NCBI GenBank assembly: GCA_900540865.1
Contig: UQHH01000016.1
Location: 1-44,174 of the forward strand
DNA from: an uncultured Oscillospiraceae bacterium
Lineage (GTDB): Bacteria; Bacillota; Clostridia; Oscillospirales; Acutalibacteraceae
Reading direction: 5' to 3'
DNA: 44,174 nt
The notes beneath the pieces were generated by a model that saw only the letters and a list, made by a program, of their open reading frames with translations, did not search any database and was not told the origin of the DNA. The translations under genes were made by a program, and so were the position numbers. Positions 22,447 to 29,228 of the stretch are shown here, in pieces (the stretch's first letter is position 1; each line of letters begins with the position of its first letter).

Positions 22447-23325
22447 TTAATCCTTCTCCTGCTTTCCCGCCCGCACGGAAAGCACCGTGCCAAGCAGAAT
22501 CGTAATACATATGATACTCGTGGCAATCGTAAGCACACAGACCGCCTTGGTATATAGAGTTACCGGGACGATATCGCCGAACCCCACTGTCGCGAACGTC
22601 ACACAGGTATAATAAAACATATCAAAATAGGTCAGCGGCCCGGCCGCTTCAAAAGCACGCGCATTGTGCAGCGCCCCAACATAGGACAGCGCCGATAGGA
22701 TAATGAGAAACAGCGCTATAATCAAAAAAGTCGATTTCCAAAGATTACGGAAGGTCAGGCTGCGCTGCTTATCCCCCGCTTCGCGCAGCAGGAGCAGAAG
22801 CGACGCGACTGTCGCCAGGTAGCAGAACAAAAGATTATAAACTGCGAGCAGGAACGTCTCTGTCGATTCCATTTCGGCAAAAAAAGAAATATTGACAAAC
22901 ACCATAATCAAAATCACAATGACGATGGAAAAAATGGTATTCATCCGGGCGTTTTCAAGCGCAATCAGCTTTCTTACCCCGTAAGCCAAAAGCCAGATGG
23001 TTTCACTGAACAGGAAAGAAATACACACAGCACCCGGAATACAAAAAAGAATTGCGGCCGTTAAATTAAAACGGTACAGTAAAAATAGAAACGATGCGGT
23101 GGCAAACAAAAGCACCAGGAGGAAAAGAAAAACCTTCGGCGCGCCGAAATGCCCGCGCACCTGAGCCTTAAACTCCCGAAACGGCAGGTTCACCGCGGCT
23201 TTAAAGCTCCCGGAAGAACCCGACAGCTTCAGGCTGTTCTTTTTGACACGCCGGAACAGGAGCAGCGTCATCAGGGAAAGCAGCGCGCTTATGATTAAAA
23301 TAATGTTTTCGCCAATGATTCGCAT
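22447..23325 (-). CDS. Two-helix-pore ion channel protein (potassium channel-like)
   Basis: 292 residues with about eight hydrophobic segments. The end has the pore signature of the ion-channel superfamily: pore helix FYYTCVTFATVGFGDIVP with the filter TVGFGD at about residues 246-251, followed by one more membrane helix. The variant GFG instead of GYG is known in potassium channels. No C-terminal RCK/TrkA domain follows, so gating is not nucleotide-based. It lies 47 bases downstream of the ABC permease and 17 upstream of the ASKHA-like gene. ATG at 23325 is preferred over a TTG two codons earlier. Confidence 0.85.
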   Translation of the reverse strand: MRIIGENIILIISALLSLMTLLLFRRVKKNSLKLSGSSGSFKAAVNLPFREFKAQVRGHFGAPKVFLFLLVLLFATASFLFLLYRFNLTAAILFCIPGAVCISFLFSETIWLLAYGVRKLIALENARMNTIFSIVIVILIMVFVNISFFAEMESTETFLLAVYNLLFCYLATVASLLLLLREAGDKQRSLTFRNLWKSTFLIIALFLIILSALSYVGALHNARAFEAAGPLTYFDMFYYTCVTFATVGFGDIVPVTLYTKAVCVLTIATSIICITILLGTVLSVRAGKQEKD

Positions 23326-23372
23326 AAACAAAAAATCATCTCTTTTCCGCCCGGATGTAAAGCTTTTTTCGT

Positions 23373-24182
23373 CTAGCTGCCCGCGCTTTCATACGCAGAC
23401 AGTCCCCTGTTCCACACGAGCACGGCAACAGTAAATAAAACGATAGAAACCAAAACCGTTCCGCCAATGGAAAGCAACGGGTTTTCGCCTGTCAGGAAAT
23501 AGCTTGCCGGGTAAAAGCCCGTAAACGCAAACGGTAGGATAAACGTAACGACGCCGCGAATGACCTCGTTGTAAATTGTGGTCGGGTATTTTGCAAAATC
23601 GTTGCACATATAGCACATATGCATTACGTTGCCGCTGCGTTTCATCCAAAGGGCAAGCGCGGCGGTCACGGTTTTAATGCCCGTATAAATAAACGTCGCA
23701 AACGGTATGACCAGGATAAACAGCAGGACGTTTAAAAAGCTCCATTCAATGTTCAGGCCGCCGATGACAGAGCAAAGCAGCAAAACACCGACAAGCAGCT
23801 CGCCGAACGCATCCGGCTGGAACTTTTCTACCAAAACATGGAACAGCGGGTTGATTGGACGCGTGAGATATTTGTCGAAATCGCCCCTGCTTACGGTAAA
23901 ATAGGCGATGTCCCACAGGCTATCGAAAAACAGGTGGTCGAGCGCCTTTGGTATCAATGAAAATCCATAGATAAATACAATTTGTTCAAAGCTCCATCCG
24001 GCAAGCGCTGGAATCTGGCTGAAAATAATCCATAAAAACGCAATATTGATGGCCTGGTTGATTAAAAAGCTTACAGCGCCCGTCAAAAAATCGATTTTAT
24101 ACTCCATCATGCGCTTAAAGTCCTGCGCAATGAAGATACGGTGCATTTTCGCCATGCGGCGCAGTGTGTTTAATTTACTCAT
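23373..24182 (-). CDS. ABC-2 type permease (ABC2_membrane_6/DUF990 family), subunit B
   Basis: 269 residues with about six membrane helices. The start (MAKMHRIFIAQDFKRMMEYKIDFLTGAVSF) and the segment LWDIAYFTVSRGDFDKYLTRPINPLFHVL are typical of the DUF990 permeases, which occur in pairs with one ATPase. Starts 3 bases after subunit A. The complex should export an unknown substrate across the membrane. Confidence 0.9.
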   Translation of the reverse strand: MSKLNTLRRMAKMHRIFIAQDFKRMMEYKIDFLTGAVSFLINQAINIAFLWIIFSQIPALAGWSFEQIVFIYGFSLIPKALDHLFFDSLWDIAYFTVSRGDFDKYLTRPINPLFHVLVEKFQPDAFGELLVGVLLLCSVIGGLNIEWSFLNVLLFILVIPFATFIYTGIKTVTAALALWMKRSGNVMHMCYMCNDFAKYPTTIYNEVIRGVVTFILPFAFTGFYPASYFLTGENPLLSIGGTVLVSIVLFTVAVLVWNRGLSAYESAGS

Positions 24183-24185
24183 AGC

Positions 24186-25004
24186 TTAACCTCCCTGCAC
24201 GCACAGGCGCTTGACAGCCGCGCGCCAAATCAGCTTAGAAATTCCCCACATCGCAAACAGCCAGAATAGCTGGATTCCGATGAAAAAGCAAATCTGCGCG
24301 GGACCGTAGCGTCCCATATATATCATAACGGGCGTATAGCTCAAAGAAGCAAACGGCAGCAGCTGCAATATGCTCTGCATAACAGGCGGCATAAACGCGA
24401 TTGGGATAATCGCGCCCGACAAAAAGTTGACGATGCTTTCCTTTAAAATGTTTGAGCCCCACAGGTTTTTAAGGAAAAACGCAAGGAACCCATAGCAAAC
24501 GTTAAAGTAGAACGATACCAGGTAGGCAATCGTAACGCTCACAAGGAAAAGCAGAAAATTTACAGGCTGGAACATCAACTGCCCCGCCGCCGTGAAACGG
24601 TAAATTTCCACACCGATGATAATCGGCAGCATAAACATGCAAATCATGATGATTTTGTTGCCGAGCTCCTGAAAAAGGAACGCCATGTCGAAGCTTACGG
24701 GCTTAATCATACGCATGGCGACGCTCCCGTCGCGTATCTCTTGCCCCAGCGCGAACGCACCGTCGCTCGCAGTAAGGAACTGTGTCAGGAACGTAACAAA
24801 AAGGAACACGACCATATCCACCATGGTAAAGCCCATAAACGTGCCTTCGCCTGAGGATGCAAAGACCGCGCGCCACACGAAAAACATGATAAAGCAATAC
24901 AGGATTTCCCCGATAACAAAGCAGAGGAAGTTGAAGCGGTAAGTGAGGAAGCTCAATATGCCCGCGCGCACAAACGGCTTATATGTATGGAAGAGTCTAC
25001 GCAT
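24186..25004 (-). CDS. ABC-2 type permease (ABC2_membrane_6/DUF990 family), subunit A
   Basis: 272 residues, about six membrane helices. Contains the matching family segment GQEIRDGSVAMRMIKPVSFDMAFLF, which parallels the 'GDFDKYLTRPI' segment in subunit B, so the two are paralogues. The ATG at 25004 is chosen because GGGAGG lies about 9 bases upstream and the sequence MRRLFHTYKPFVRAGIL fits the family start; an upstream in-frame start would add 15 unrelated residues. Overlaps the ATPase gene end by 8 bases. Confidence 0.9.
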   Translation of the reverse strand: MRRLFHTYKPFVRAGILSFLTYRFNFLCFVIGEILYCFIMFFVWRAVFASSGEGTFMGFTMVDMVVFLFVTFLTQFLTASDGAFALGQEIRDGSVAMRMIKPVSFDMAFLFQELGNKIIMICMFMLPIIIGVEIYRFTAAGQLMFQPVNFLLFLVSVTIAYLVSFYFNVCYGFLAFFLKNLWGSNILKESIVNFLSGAIIPIAFMPPVMQSILQLLPFASLSYTPVMIYMGRYGPAQICFFIGIQLFWLFAMWGISKLIWRAAVKRLCVQGG

Positions 25005-26010
25005 CGATGCGCACCTCCCGCCTGTAAATCCGGCGGATGATTTCCTCAATATCCGCGTCCTTGACGCTTACGTCCTTTACATGGATTTTTGAAAGCGTAT
25101 ACTGGAGCATATCGCCGACCGGAATCTTGTCGCTGTCGAAGCGTACACAGACGGAAAGCCCGTCGCTTATCAGCTCAACGTCCCCTTCTTTTACAGAAAA
25201 CGCTTCTTCATAGCAAAGGGAATCAAGCTCCGACGGCTGTGTTACCTCGAAGCAAAGCTCACGCATCTGCCCATAGCCCGTTTTCAGCTCCTGAATGCTG
25301 CCGTCAAACACGTTTTTGCCCTTATCAATCATAACAATGCGCTTGCATAAAAGCTCAATATCGCTTAAATCGTGCGTCGTCAGGATAACGGTCGTGCGGT
25401 CCTCCGCATTGATTTTCGCAATCGCTTTTCTAATATTGTCCTTGACCACGACGTCAAGCCCGATGGTAGGCTCGTCAAGAAAGAGCACCTTCGGGCTGTG
25501 CAGCAGCGACGCCGCTATATCCGCGCGCATACGCTGGCCGAGTGAAAGCGTGCGCACCGGGCTGTTTATAAATTCGTCGAGCTCAAGTACCTCGTTTAAA
25601 AAGTCCATCCGCTTTTTAAAGCTCTGTTCGGGCACCTCATAAATCTCCTTGAGCACACTGTAGGTTTCGCACAGCGGTAAATCCCACCAAAGCTGGGTGC
25701 GCTGGCCGAAAACAACGCCAATTCCCTTGACGTATTCCTTCCTGTTTTTCTGAGGTATCTGCCCATTGATTCGGCAGGTGCCCTGCGTCGGCGTCAAAAT
25801 CCCCGTCAGCATCTTGATTACGGTTGATTTCCCGGCGCCGTTGGGTCCGATAAAGCCGAGAATTTCCCCTTCCTCTACAGAAAAGCTGATGTCGTCAACT
25901 GCCCTGACAAGCTCTGTCTGTGGGCGAAACAGCGATTTCACGCTTCCGAGCAGACCAGGCTGTTTGATGGTCTTTTTAAAGTCTTTCTTTAAATGCTCCG
26001 CATATATCAT
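24997..26010 (-). CDS. ABC transporter ATP-binding protein (ABC-2 exporter)
   Basis: 337 residues. Walker A GPNGAGKST (55-63), signature LSLGQ (155-159), Walker B VLFLDEP (175-181), then a switch His in LTTHDLSD. A C-terminal extension of about 100 residues (after residue 235) is typical of NatA/drug-export ATPases. Full three-gene transporter with the two DUF990-type permeases downstream. The substrate is not evident; the downstream ion channel and ASKHA-like gene may or may not be related. The upstream gap (26011-26151) is A/T-rich but has only a weak promoter-like sequence. Confidence 0.94.
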   Translation of the reverse strand: MIYAEHLKKDFKKTIKQPGLLGSVKSLFRPQTELVRAVDDISFSVEEGEILGFIGPNGAGKSTVIKMLTGILTPTQGTCRINGQIPQKNRKEYVKGIGVVFGQRTQLWWDLPLCETYSVLKEIYEVPEQSFKKRMDFLNEVLELDEFINSPVRTLSLGQRMRADIAASLLHSPKVLFLDEPTIGLDVVVKDNIRKAIAKINAEDRTTVILTTHDLSDIELLCKRIVMIDKGKNVFDGSIQELKTGYGQMRELCFEVTQPSELDSLCYEEAFSVKEGDVELISDGLSVCVRFDSDKIPVGDMLQYTLSKIHVKDVSVKDADIEEIIRRIYRREVRIDA

Positions 26011-26151
26011 CTAATTCCACTCTCATTTCAAAAAACTTTTTATAAAATTTATTCTATCATTTATTAATAAATTTGGGAATACCCTCTTTTATTTTTATAC
26101 AAAATCAATAAATAAACGTGATGAAATTTAGATGCGGAACCAAAACAAAAA

Positions 26152-26721
26152 CTATCCTTTTCTTAAATTGGACAGCCTGCCCTCTATATTTTTCTGAAAT
26201 TCTTCATCAGAATAAGAAGGGTCACGCTGCTGCATCCATATATCACAGGGAACCTTTTCACATGAAGCACAGCTATGACGGTTGTTTTCTTCCGTACAGC
26301 AGTGATAAATCGGGCACCTGCCGCCTTCCATATAAAAAACGCTTCCCTTAGATTGGTTGCAGCCCTGGCACGCCGTTTTAAAAAAACCGCAGGCCGAGCA
26401 GTCGGTTCCGCAAATACTCATCGTGTTTTCCACACGCTCACCTAAATGGTTCGCAAGCTCACGCATAAATGGGGTATCGTCGATATTCTCGATTAAAATC
26501 ATCAGCTGCTTTGAGCCTTCATACGGGTATTCCAGCTTAATGTCCCGTAAATACATTTTTAAAGCCTCTGTTTGCTTGAGCATAAAGCGGTCTTCATAAA
26601 TTCCGCCGACAAGCCTGCCGCTGGAATAGATACTGTACCCGCCCATCATGCTCCTCGCCGTAACCTGCGCGTCGCCCAGCTGTTCCAGCACATAATTTTT
26701 GAATTCCTTTGAAGATGACAT
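26152..26721 (-). CDS. TfoX N-terminal domain fused to a cysteine-rich DUF3795-type domain
   Basis: 189 residues in two parts. Residues 1-95 match the TfoX N-terminal domain (FKNYVLEQLGDAQVTARSMMGGYSIYSSGRLVGGIYEDRFMLK). Residues about 103-189 form a cysteine-rich domain (CGTDCSACGFFKTACQGC, then CPIYHCC, CASCEKVPCD) like DUF3795, probably a metal or zinc site. TfoX in Proteobacteria regulates competence, but lone TfoX-N domains in Firmicutes have no known role. Not obviously in an operon: it lies between the ABC operon and araC, with AGGAGGCG before the ATG. The function is unknown. Confidence 0.8.
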   Translation of the reverse strand: MSSSKEFKNYVLEQLGDAQVTARSMMGGYSIYSSGRLVGGIYEDRFMLKQTEALKMYLRDIKLEYPYEGSKQLMILIENIDDTPFMRELANHLGERVENTMSICGTDCSACGFFKTACQGCNQSKGSVFYMEGGRCPIYHCCTEENNRHSCASCEKVPCDIWMQQRDPSYSDEEFQKNIEGRLSNLRKG

Positions 26722-26801
26722 AGTAACGCCTCCTGTTTTTTCTTCATTTTACAAAAATACAGAGCGCCACGTATAGTAAAATTGCGACATCTTCTCCCTT
26801 T

Positions 26802-27650
26802 TTATGAGCTTACAGAAAAGGTGTTTAACGCTTTTTCCCTTGCCGCTTTTGGGGTCATGGAATGATACCGTTTAAAATCGCGTATCAGATGCGCCTGGTC
26901 GGTATACCCATAGCGCTCCACAGCGTCCAAAGCGTGGTACGGCCGGTAAAGGATATCGTTCCACAAATACTGGTAGCGGAGCAGTGAGCACAGCTTTTTC
27001 GGGGAAACACCCGTGTTTTCTTTGCAAATTCGCTCTAGCTGCCTTCGGCTTATATGCATCCTGTCAGCAATATCAAAAACTTTGATATTGCCCCTGTGCC
27101 TGAGCATTTCATGAACCGCGTTCATAAGGGCGGCATTTTCCCTTGCAGGATGAAAGCTTTTCATCAAAACACGCTCCGCGGCGGCAACCCGTCCATTTAT
27201 GGAGTTATATTCCAATAATAACGGCATGAGCTGCTTTTGTATGCTTGAAAAATGCTGCCCCGCGTCAAAGGACAGGTTACAGACGTTTCTCATGTTCTCC
27301 TCTGCAAACAAAACCGCGCTCCAGGCATAAAAACGGATAGCAAAAATCGATACTTCCTCACTTCTCCCGTGCCGTCCAACCGTTTGGTATGGGGTATCGT
27401 CAATTCCGTAAAAGCTGCCGCTGATTTTGTTTTCGGCATTGCTTATGGAAAAGATAATGTCCATACAGGTATCGGGAATAATAAGCTTCGAGCCAGCCGC
27501 TGAAGGTTCAGGCTGCCCGGAAGCCTTGTCTGTACCCCAGAAGCATCTGATATAAGGGCGCAGGGCGTCACAGGGTAAAATCTCCCTGTAGGAGGCGTCG
27601 GACTGAAAGGGCGCCGCCGTCACCGGACGGTACATTTTGTATAGTTCCAT
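26802..27650 (-). CDS. AraC family transcriptional regulator
   Basis: 282 residues. The C-terminal DNA-binding domain (about 175-280) has the double helix-turn-helix of AraC proteins: IKVFDIADRMHISRRQLERICKENTGVSPKKL and YTDQAHLIRDFKRYHSMTPKAAR. The N-terminal part (about 20-150) is a poorly conserved sensor region with the PYIRCFWG and FAIRFYAWSA segments of the DUF6597-like group. Ligand unknown. GGAGG precedes the ATG by 4 bases. The leader is unusual: promoter, a 10-codon frame, a structured region, a terminator and a long inverted repeat all lie upstream within 310 bases, suggesting control by attenuation. Confidence 0.88.
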   Translation of the reverse strand: MELYKMYRPVTAAPFQSDASYREILPCDALRPYIRCFWGTDKASGQPEPSAAGSKLIIPDTCMDIIFSISNAENKISGSFYGIDDTPYQTVGRHGRSEEVSIFAIRFYAWSAVLFAEENMRNVCNLSFDAGQHFSSIQKQLMPLLLEYNSINGRVAAAERVLMKSFHPARENAALMNAVHEMLRHRGNIKVFDIADRMHISRRQLERICKENTGVSPKKLCSLLRYQYLWNDILYRPYHALDAVERYGYTDQAHLIRDFKRYHSMTPKAAREKALNTFSVSS

Positions 27651-27661
27651 TTATCCTCCAT

Positions 27662-27709
27662 CGCTAAAACGGCAGGTCAGCGTTTCTGTACGCTGCCATC
27701 GTTTTAAGC
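27662..27709 (-). repeat. Imperfect inverted repeat in front of araC
   Basis: Minus-strand GCTTAAAACGATGGCAG pairs with CTGCCGTTTTAGC, with two small bulges; an inner pair CAGCGT/ACGCTG is an alternative. It ends a few bases before the araC GGAGG site. It could be a regulator's operator or an RNA fold that limits translation. Confidence 0.5.
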
Positions 27710-27712
27710 AAT

Positions 27713-27744
27713 AAAAAAGAGCATGGCACTCCCGCGTCATACTC
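27713..27744 (-). terminator. Terminator (possible attenuator) between the leader frame and araC
   Basis: Leftward stem GAGTATG (27744-27738) with CATGCTC (27725-27719), one G-T pair, 12-base loop with partial further pairing, followed by six T. The 9-base 3' arm sequence TGCCATGCT occurs again upstream (27804-27796) and could compete for the 5' arm, as an antiterminator would. Confidence 0.6.
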
Positions 27745-27828
27745 CTTAAATTTTACTTTCGGTTTAAAAAGACATACGAGCAGAAACGATGCCCTAGCAT
27801 GGCAGCCGCTTCATGTTTCCAGAGTGCA

Positions 27829-27850
27829 GCCTTGCTTCAAAACGCAAGGC
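27829..27850 (-). other. Leader RNA hairpin downstream of the 10-codon frame
   Basis: Leftward GCCTTGC (27850-27844), 8-base loop, GCAAGGC (27835-27829): a perfect 7-bp stem just after the leader frame. A GGCC/GGCC pair lies directly before it. Confidence 0.5.
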
Positions 27851-27864
27851 CGGGGGCCAAGTAT

Positions 27865-27897
27865 TCAGTTCATGAGTCCTTCTGCAAGCTTCTTCAT
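27865..27897 (-). CDS. Putative 10-residue leader peptide
   Basis: ATG at 27897 with a strong ribosome-binding site (GGGGGAG, 5 bases upstream) and the product MKKLAEGLMN followed by TGA. It is the first frame after a near-consensus promoter (27926-27954) and is followed by hairpins and a terminator rather than a protein gene, before araC begins at 27650. This is the layout of a leader-peptide-controlled attenuator. It might instead be the orphaned 5' end of a lost resistance gene. Too short for normal gene callers. Confidence 0.55.
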   Translation of the reverse strand: MKKLAEGLMN

Positions 27898-27925
27898 GAT
27901 AGCTCCCCCTGTTCGTATTGTTAAC

Positions 27926-27954
27926 AGTATAACAGCGTAAAACATCCCTGTCAA
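27926..27954 (-). promoter_or_regulatory. Sigma-A promoter of the araC leader
   Basis: Leftward TTGACA (27954-27949), 17-base spacer, TATACT (27931-27926). It lies just downstream of the Gx transporter gene, so the leader transcript starts independently of that gene. Confidence 0.8.
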
Positions 27955-27981
27955 TCCTATGTTTGTTTAATAAAAAACCGT

Positions 27982-28521
27982 TTATCCAGACATCCCTCCA
28001 GGCAGCCTGAGCTTTTTGACAGGCGGTACAATCAGCCCCATAGCCAGGCCGGTAAGGCTTCCGGCGGGCACAGCCGCAATCAGGAGGATTGGAAGGTATG
28101 TAAAAATAGCGGCGTCTGTCAGCAGCGCGGCAACGCAAAGCTGCGCCGTGTTATGCACGGCCGCGCCGCAGACCGCAATACCGATATACCCAAAGCGGTT
28201 ACTTTTCACCGCAAGGAATAAATACATCACGATTGTGCTGAGCGCCCCGCCGGCAAGGCTCATCAAAAAGGCGGTTCCACCACGCGTGAGTCCCGCGAAT
28301 ATCGCCTTAAAGCATACCGTTACAAGCGCAGAGTTAAGCCCCAGGCAGTCGGCAGCAAACATTACAGCTATATTGGAAAGGCCGAGCTTGGCTCCGGGTA
28401 CTGGTACCGGCAAATCGGGAAGCATTCCTTCAAAGGCTGACAGTACAACCGCGGCAGCGCTTACAAGGCCCGTCTGCGCCAGCCATAAAATACGCGGTGA
28501 TATTTCTTTTCTATTATCCAT
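27982..28521 (-). CDS. Gx transporter family membrane protein (Hpre_diP_synt_I type, ECF S-like)
   Basis: 179 residues with five to six membrane helices. Family segments are GAKLGLSNIAVMFAADCLG, FKAIFAGLTRGGTAFLMSLAGGALSTIVMYLF and AAVHNTAQLCVAALLT. The family was once named 'heptaprenyl diphosphate synthase component I' but is now seen as an S-component-like transporter; members often sit beside NusG-domain-II proteins and FMN-linked (ApbE) genes, so a flavin- or quinone-related substrate is suspected. Here the NusG-II gene lies 4 bases upstream and no ApbE gene is near. Confidence 0.88.
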   Translation of the reverse strand: MDNRKEISPRILWLAQTGLVSAAAVVLSAFEGMLPDLPVPVPGAKLGLSNIAVMFAADCLGLNSALVTVCFKAIFAGLTRGGTAFLMSLAGGALSTIVMYLFLAVKSNRFGYIGIAVCGAAVHNTAQLCVAALLTDAAIFTYLPILLIAAVPAGSLTGLAMGLIVPPVKKLRLPGGMSG

Positions 28522-28525
28522 GTAT

Positions 28526-28945
28526 TCACCCCGTTACTGCGTCAATCCCGTCGTGACCCGTTTGGCTGCCCGATATAAGCTCCACAGTCACCTTGGCAGG
28601 CAGGCATACGGCTGTCTGTCCATTATATGTAAGCTTACCAGTTTTTACGCATATCTGGTCTTTACAGCCGGATTGTGATACACGAACGCCGTCTGGCTCC
28701 GCCAGAATCGTGACGGAAAGCTCTCCTTCACCCTTCACCGCATAAGTAACAGGTGAATTGAGTGTGGACAAATCGATTGTTTTTACGACCGCGCCGTTTT
28801 GCCTGACGACCGCTTCCAGCGCTCCGTCTTCCGCACCTCCGGCGATAACAAAAAAACAGATTACCGCCGCGGCAAGCACCGCGAGGATAATGAAAGCGTC
28901 TAGCGGCTTCCAAGCTTTTATATTCTTATCGCTAAAATTTTTCAT
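28526..28945 (-). CDS. NusG domain II-containing membrane-anchored protein
   Basis: 139 residues: a short basic start, one membrane anchor (PLDAFIILAVLAAAVICFFVIAG, about residues 14-36), then an extracytoplasmic NusG domain II of about 100 residues with the family ending VSQSGCKDQICVKTGKL...AVCLPAKVTVEL. The paired cysteines (SGCKDQIC and AVCLP) are typical. The family regularly accompanies Gx transporters; the biochemical role is unknown. ATG at 28945 is chosen as GAGGG lies before it; the long upstream frame runs through a terminator. A terminator at 28974-29006 precedes the gene, and no promoter is visible between them. Confidence 0.88.
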   Translation of the reverse strand: MKNFSDKNIKAWKPLDAFIILAVLAAAVICFFVIAGGAEDGALEAVVRQNGAVVKTIDLSTLNSPVTYAVKGEGELSVTILAEPDGVRVSQSGCKDQICVKTGKLTYNGQTAVCLPAKVTVELISGSQTGHDGIDAVTG

Positions 28946-28973
28946 ATGCCCTCGCCCTATTTTCCGTGTGAGT

Positions 28974-29006
28974 AAAAAGCGGACGGGATATATGTATCCC
29001 GTCCGC
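28974..29006 (-). terminator. Terminator after the 53-codon frame
   Basis: Perfect 12-bp stem (28979-28990 with 28995-29006; arm GCGGACGGGATA), 4-base loop, followed leftward by five T. It closes the unit of the giant gene and the small frame. Confidence 0.9.
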
Positions 29007-29025
29007 TCCTGATATGCTTCTGTAA

Positions 29026-29187
29026 TCAACCCCAGGGGTCGACCTCGGGAATCGATTCCGGCTGGCTGAAACCCATCGAGGGGTCGGTCGGCGCAAGCCA
29101 TTCGGTTCCGTCTATCGGGTCTGCCATAATCCGTTCAAATGTGAAGAATACCTTTTCAAGATCAGGTTCAACATATATTTTTTTCAT
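29026..29187 (-). CDS. Small 53-residue protein downstream of the giant secreted protein
   Basis: ATG at 29187 to TGA at 29026. The N-terminus MKKIYVEPDLEKVFFTFERI fits the pattern MKKxYxxPxLExVxF seen in many short orphan proteins of gut Clostridia; the C-terminal half is rich in Pro, Asp and Ser and ends EVDPWG. There is no signal peptide. It begins 41 bases after the stop of the 2249-residue gene and ends just before a strong terminator, so it shares that transcript. An AAAGGA lies 12 bases before the ATG. Function unknown; it may be a modified peptide precursor or a chaperone-like partner, but nothing in the sequence proves either. Confidence 0.6.
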   Translation of the reverse strand: MKKIYVEPDLEKVFFTFERIMADPIDGTEWLAPTDPSMGFSQPESIPEVDPWG

Positions 29188-29228
29188 ATACACACCGTGT
29201 CCTTTCCTTACGGAATTATGTTCACATT

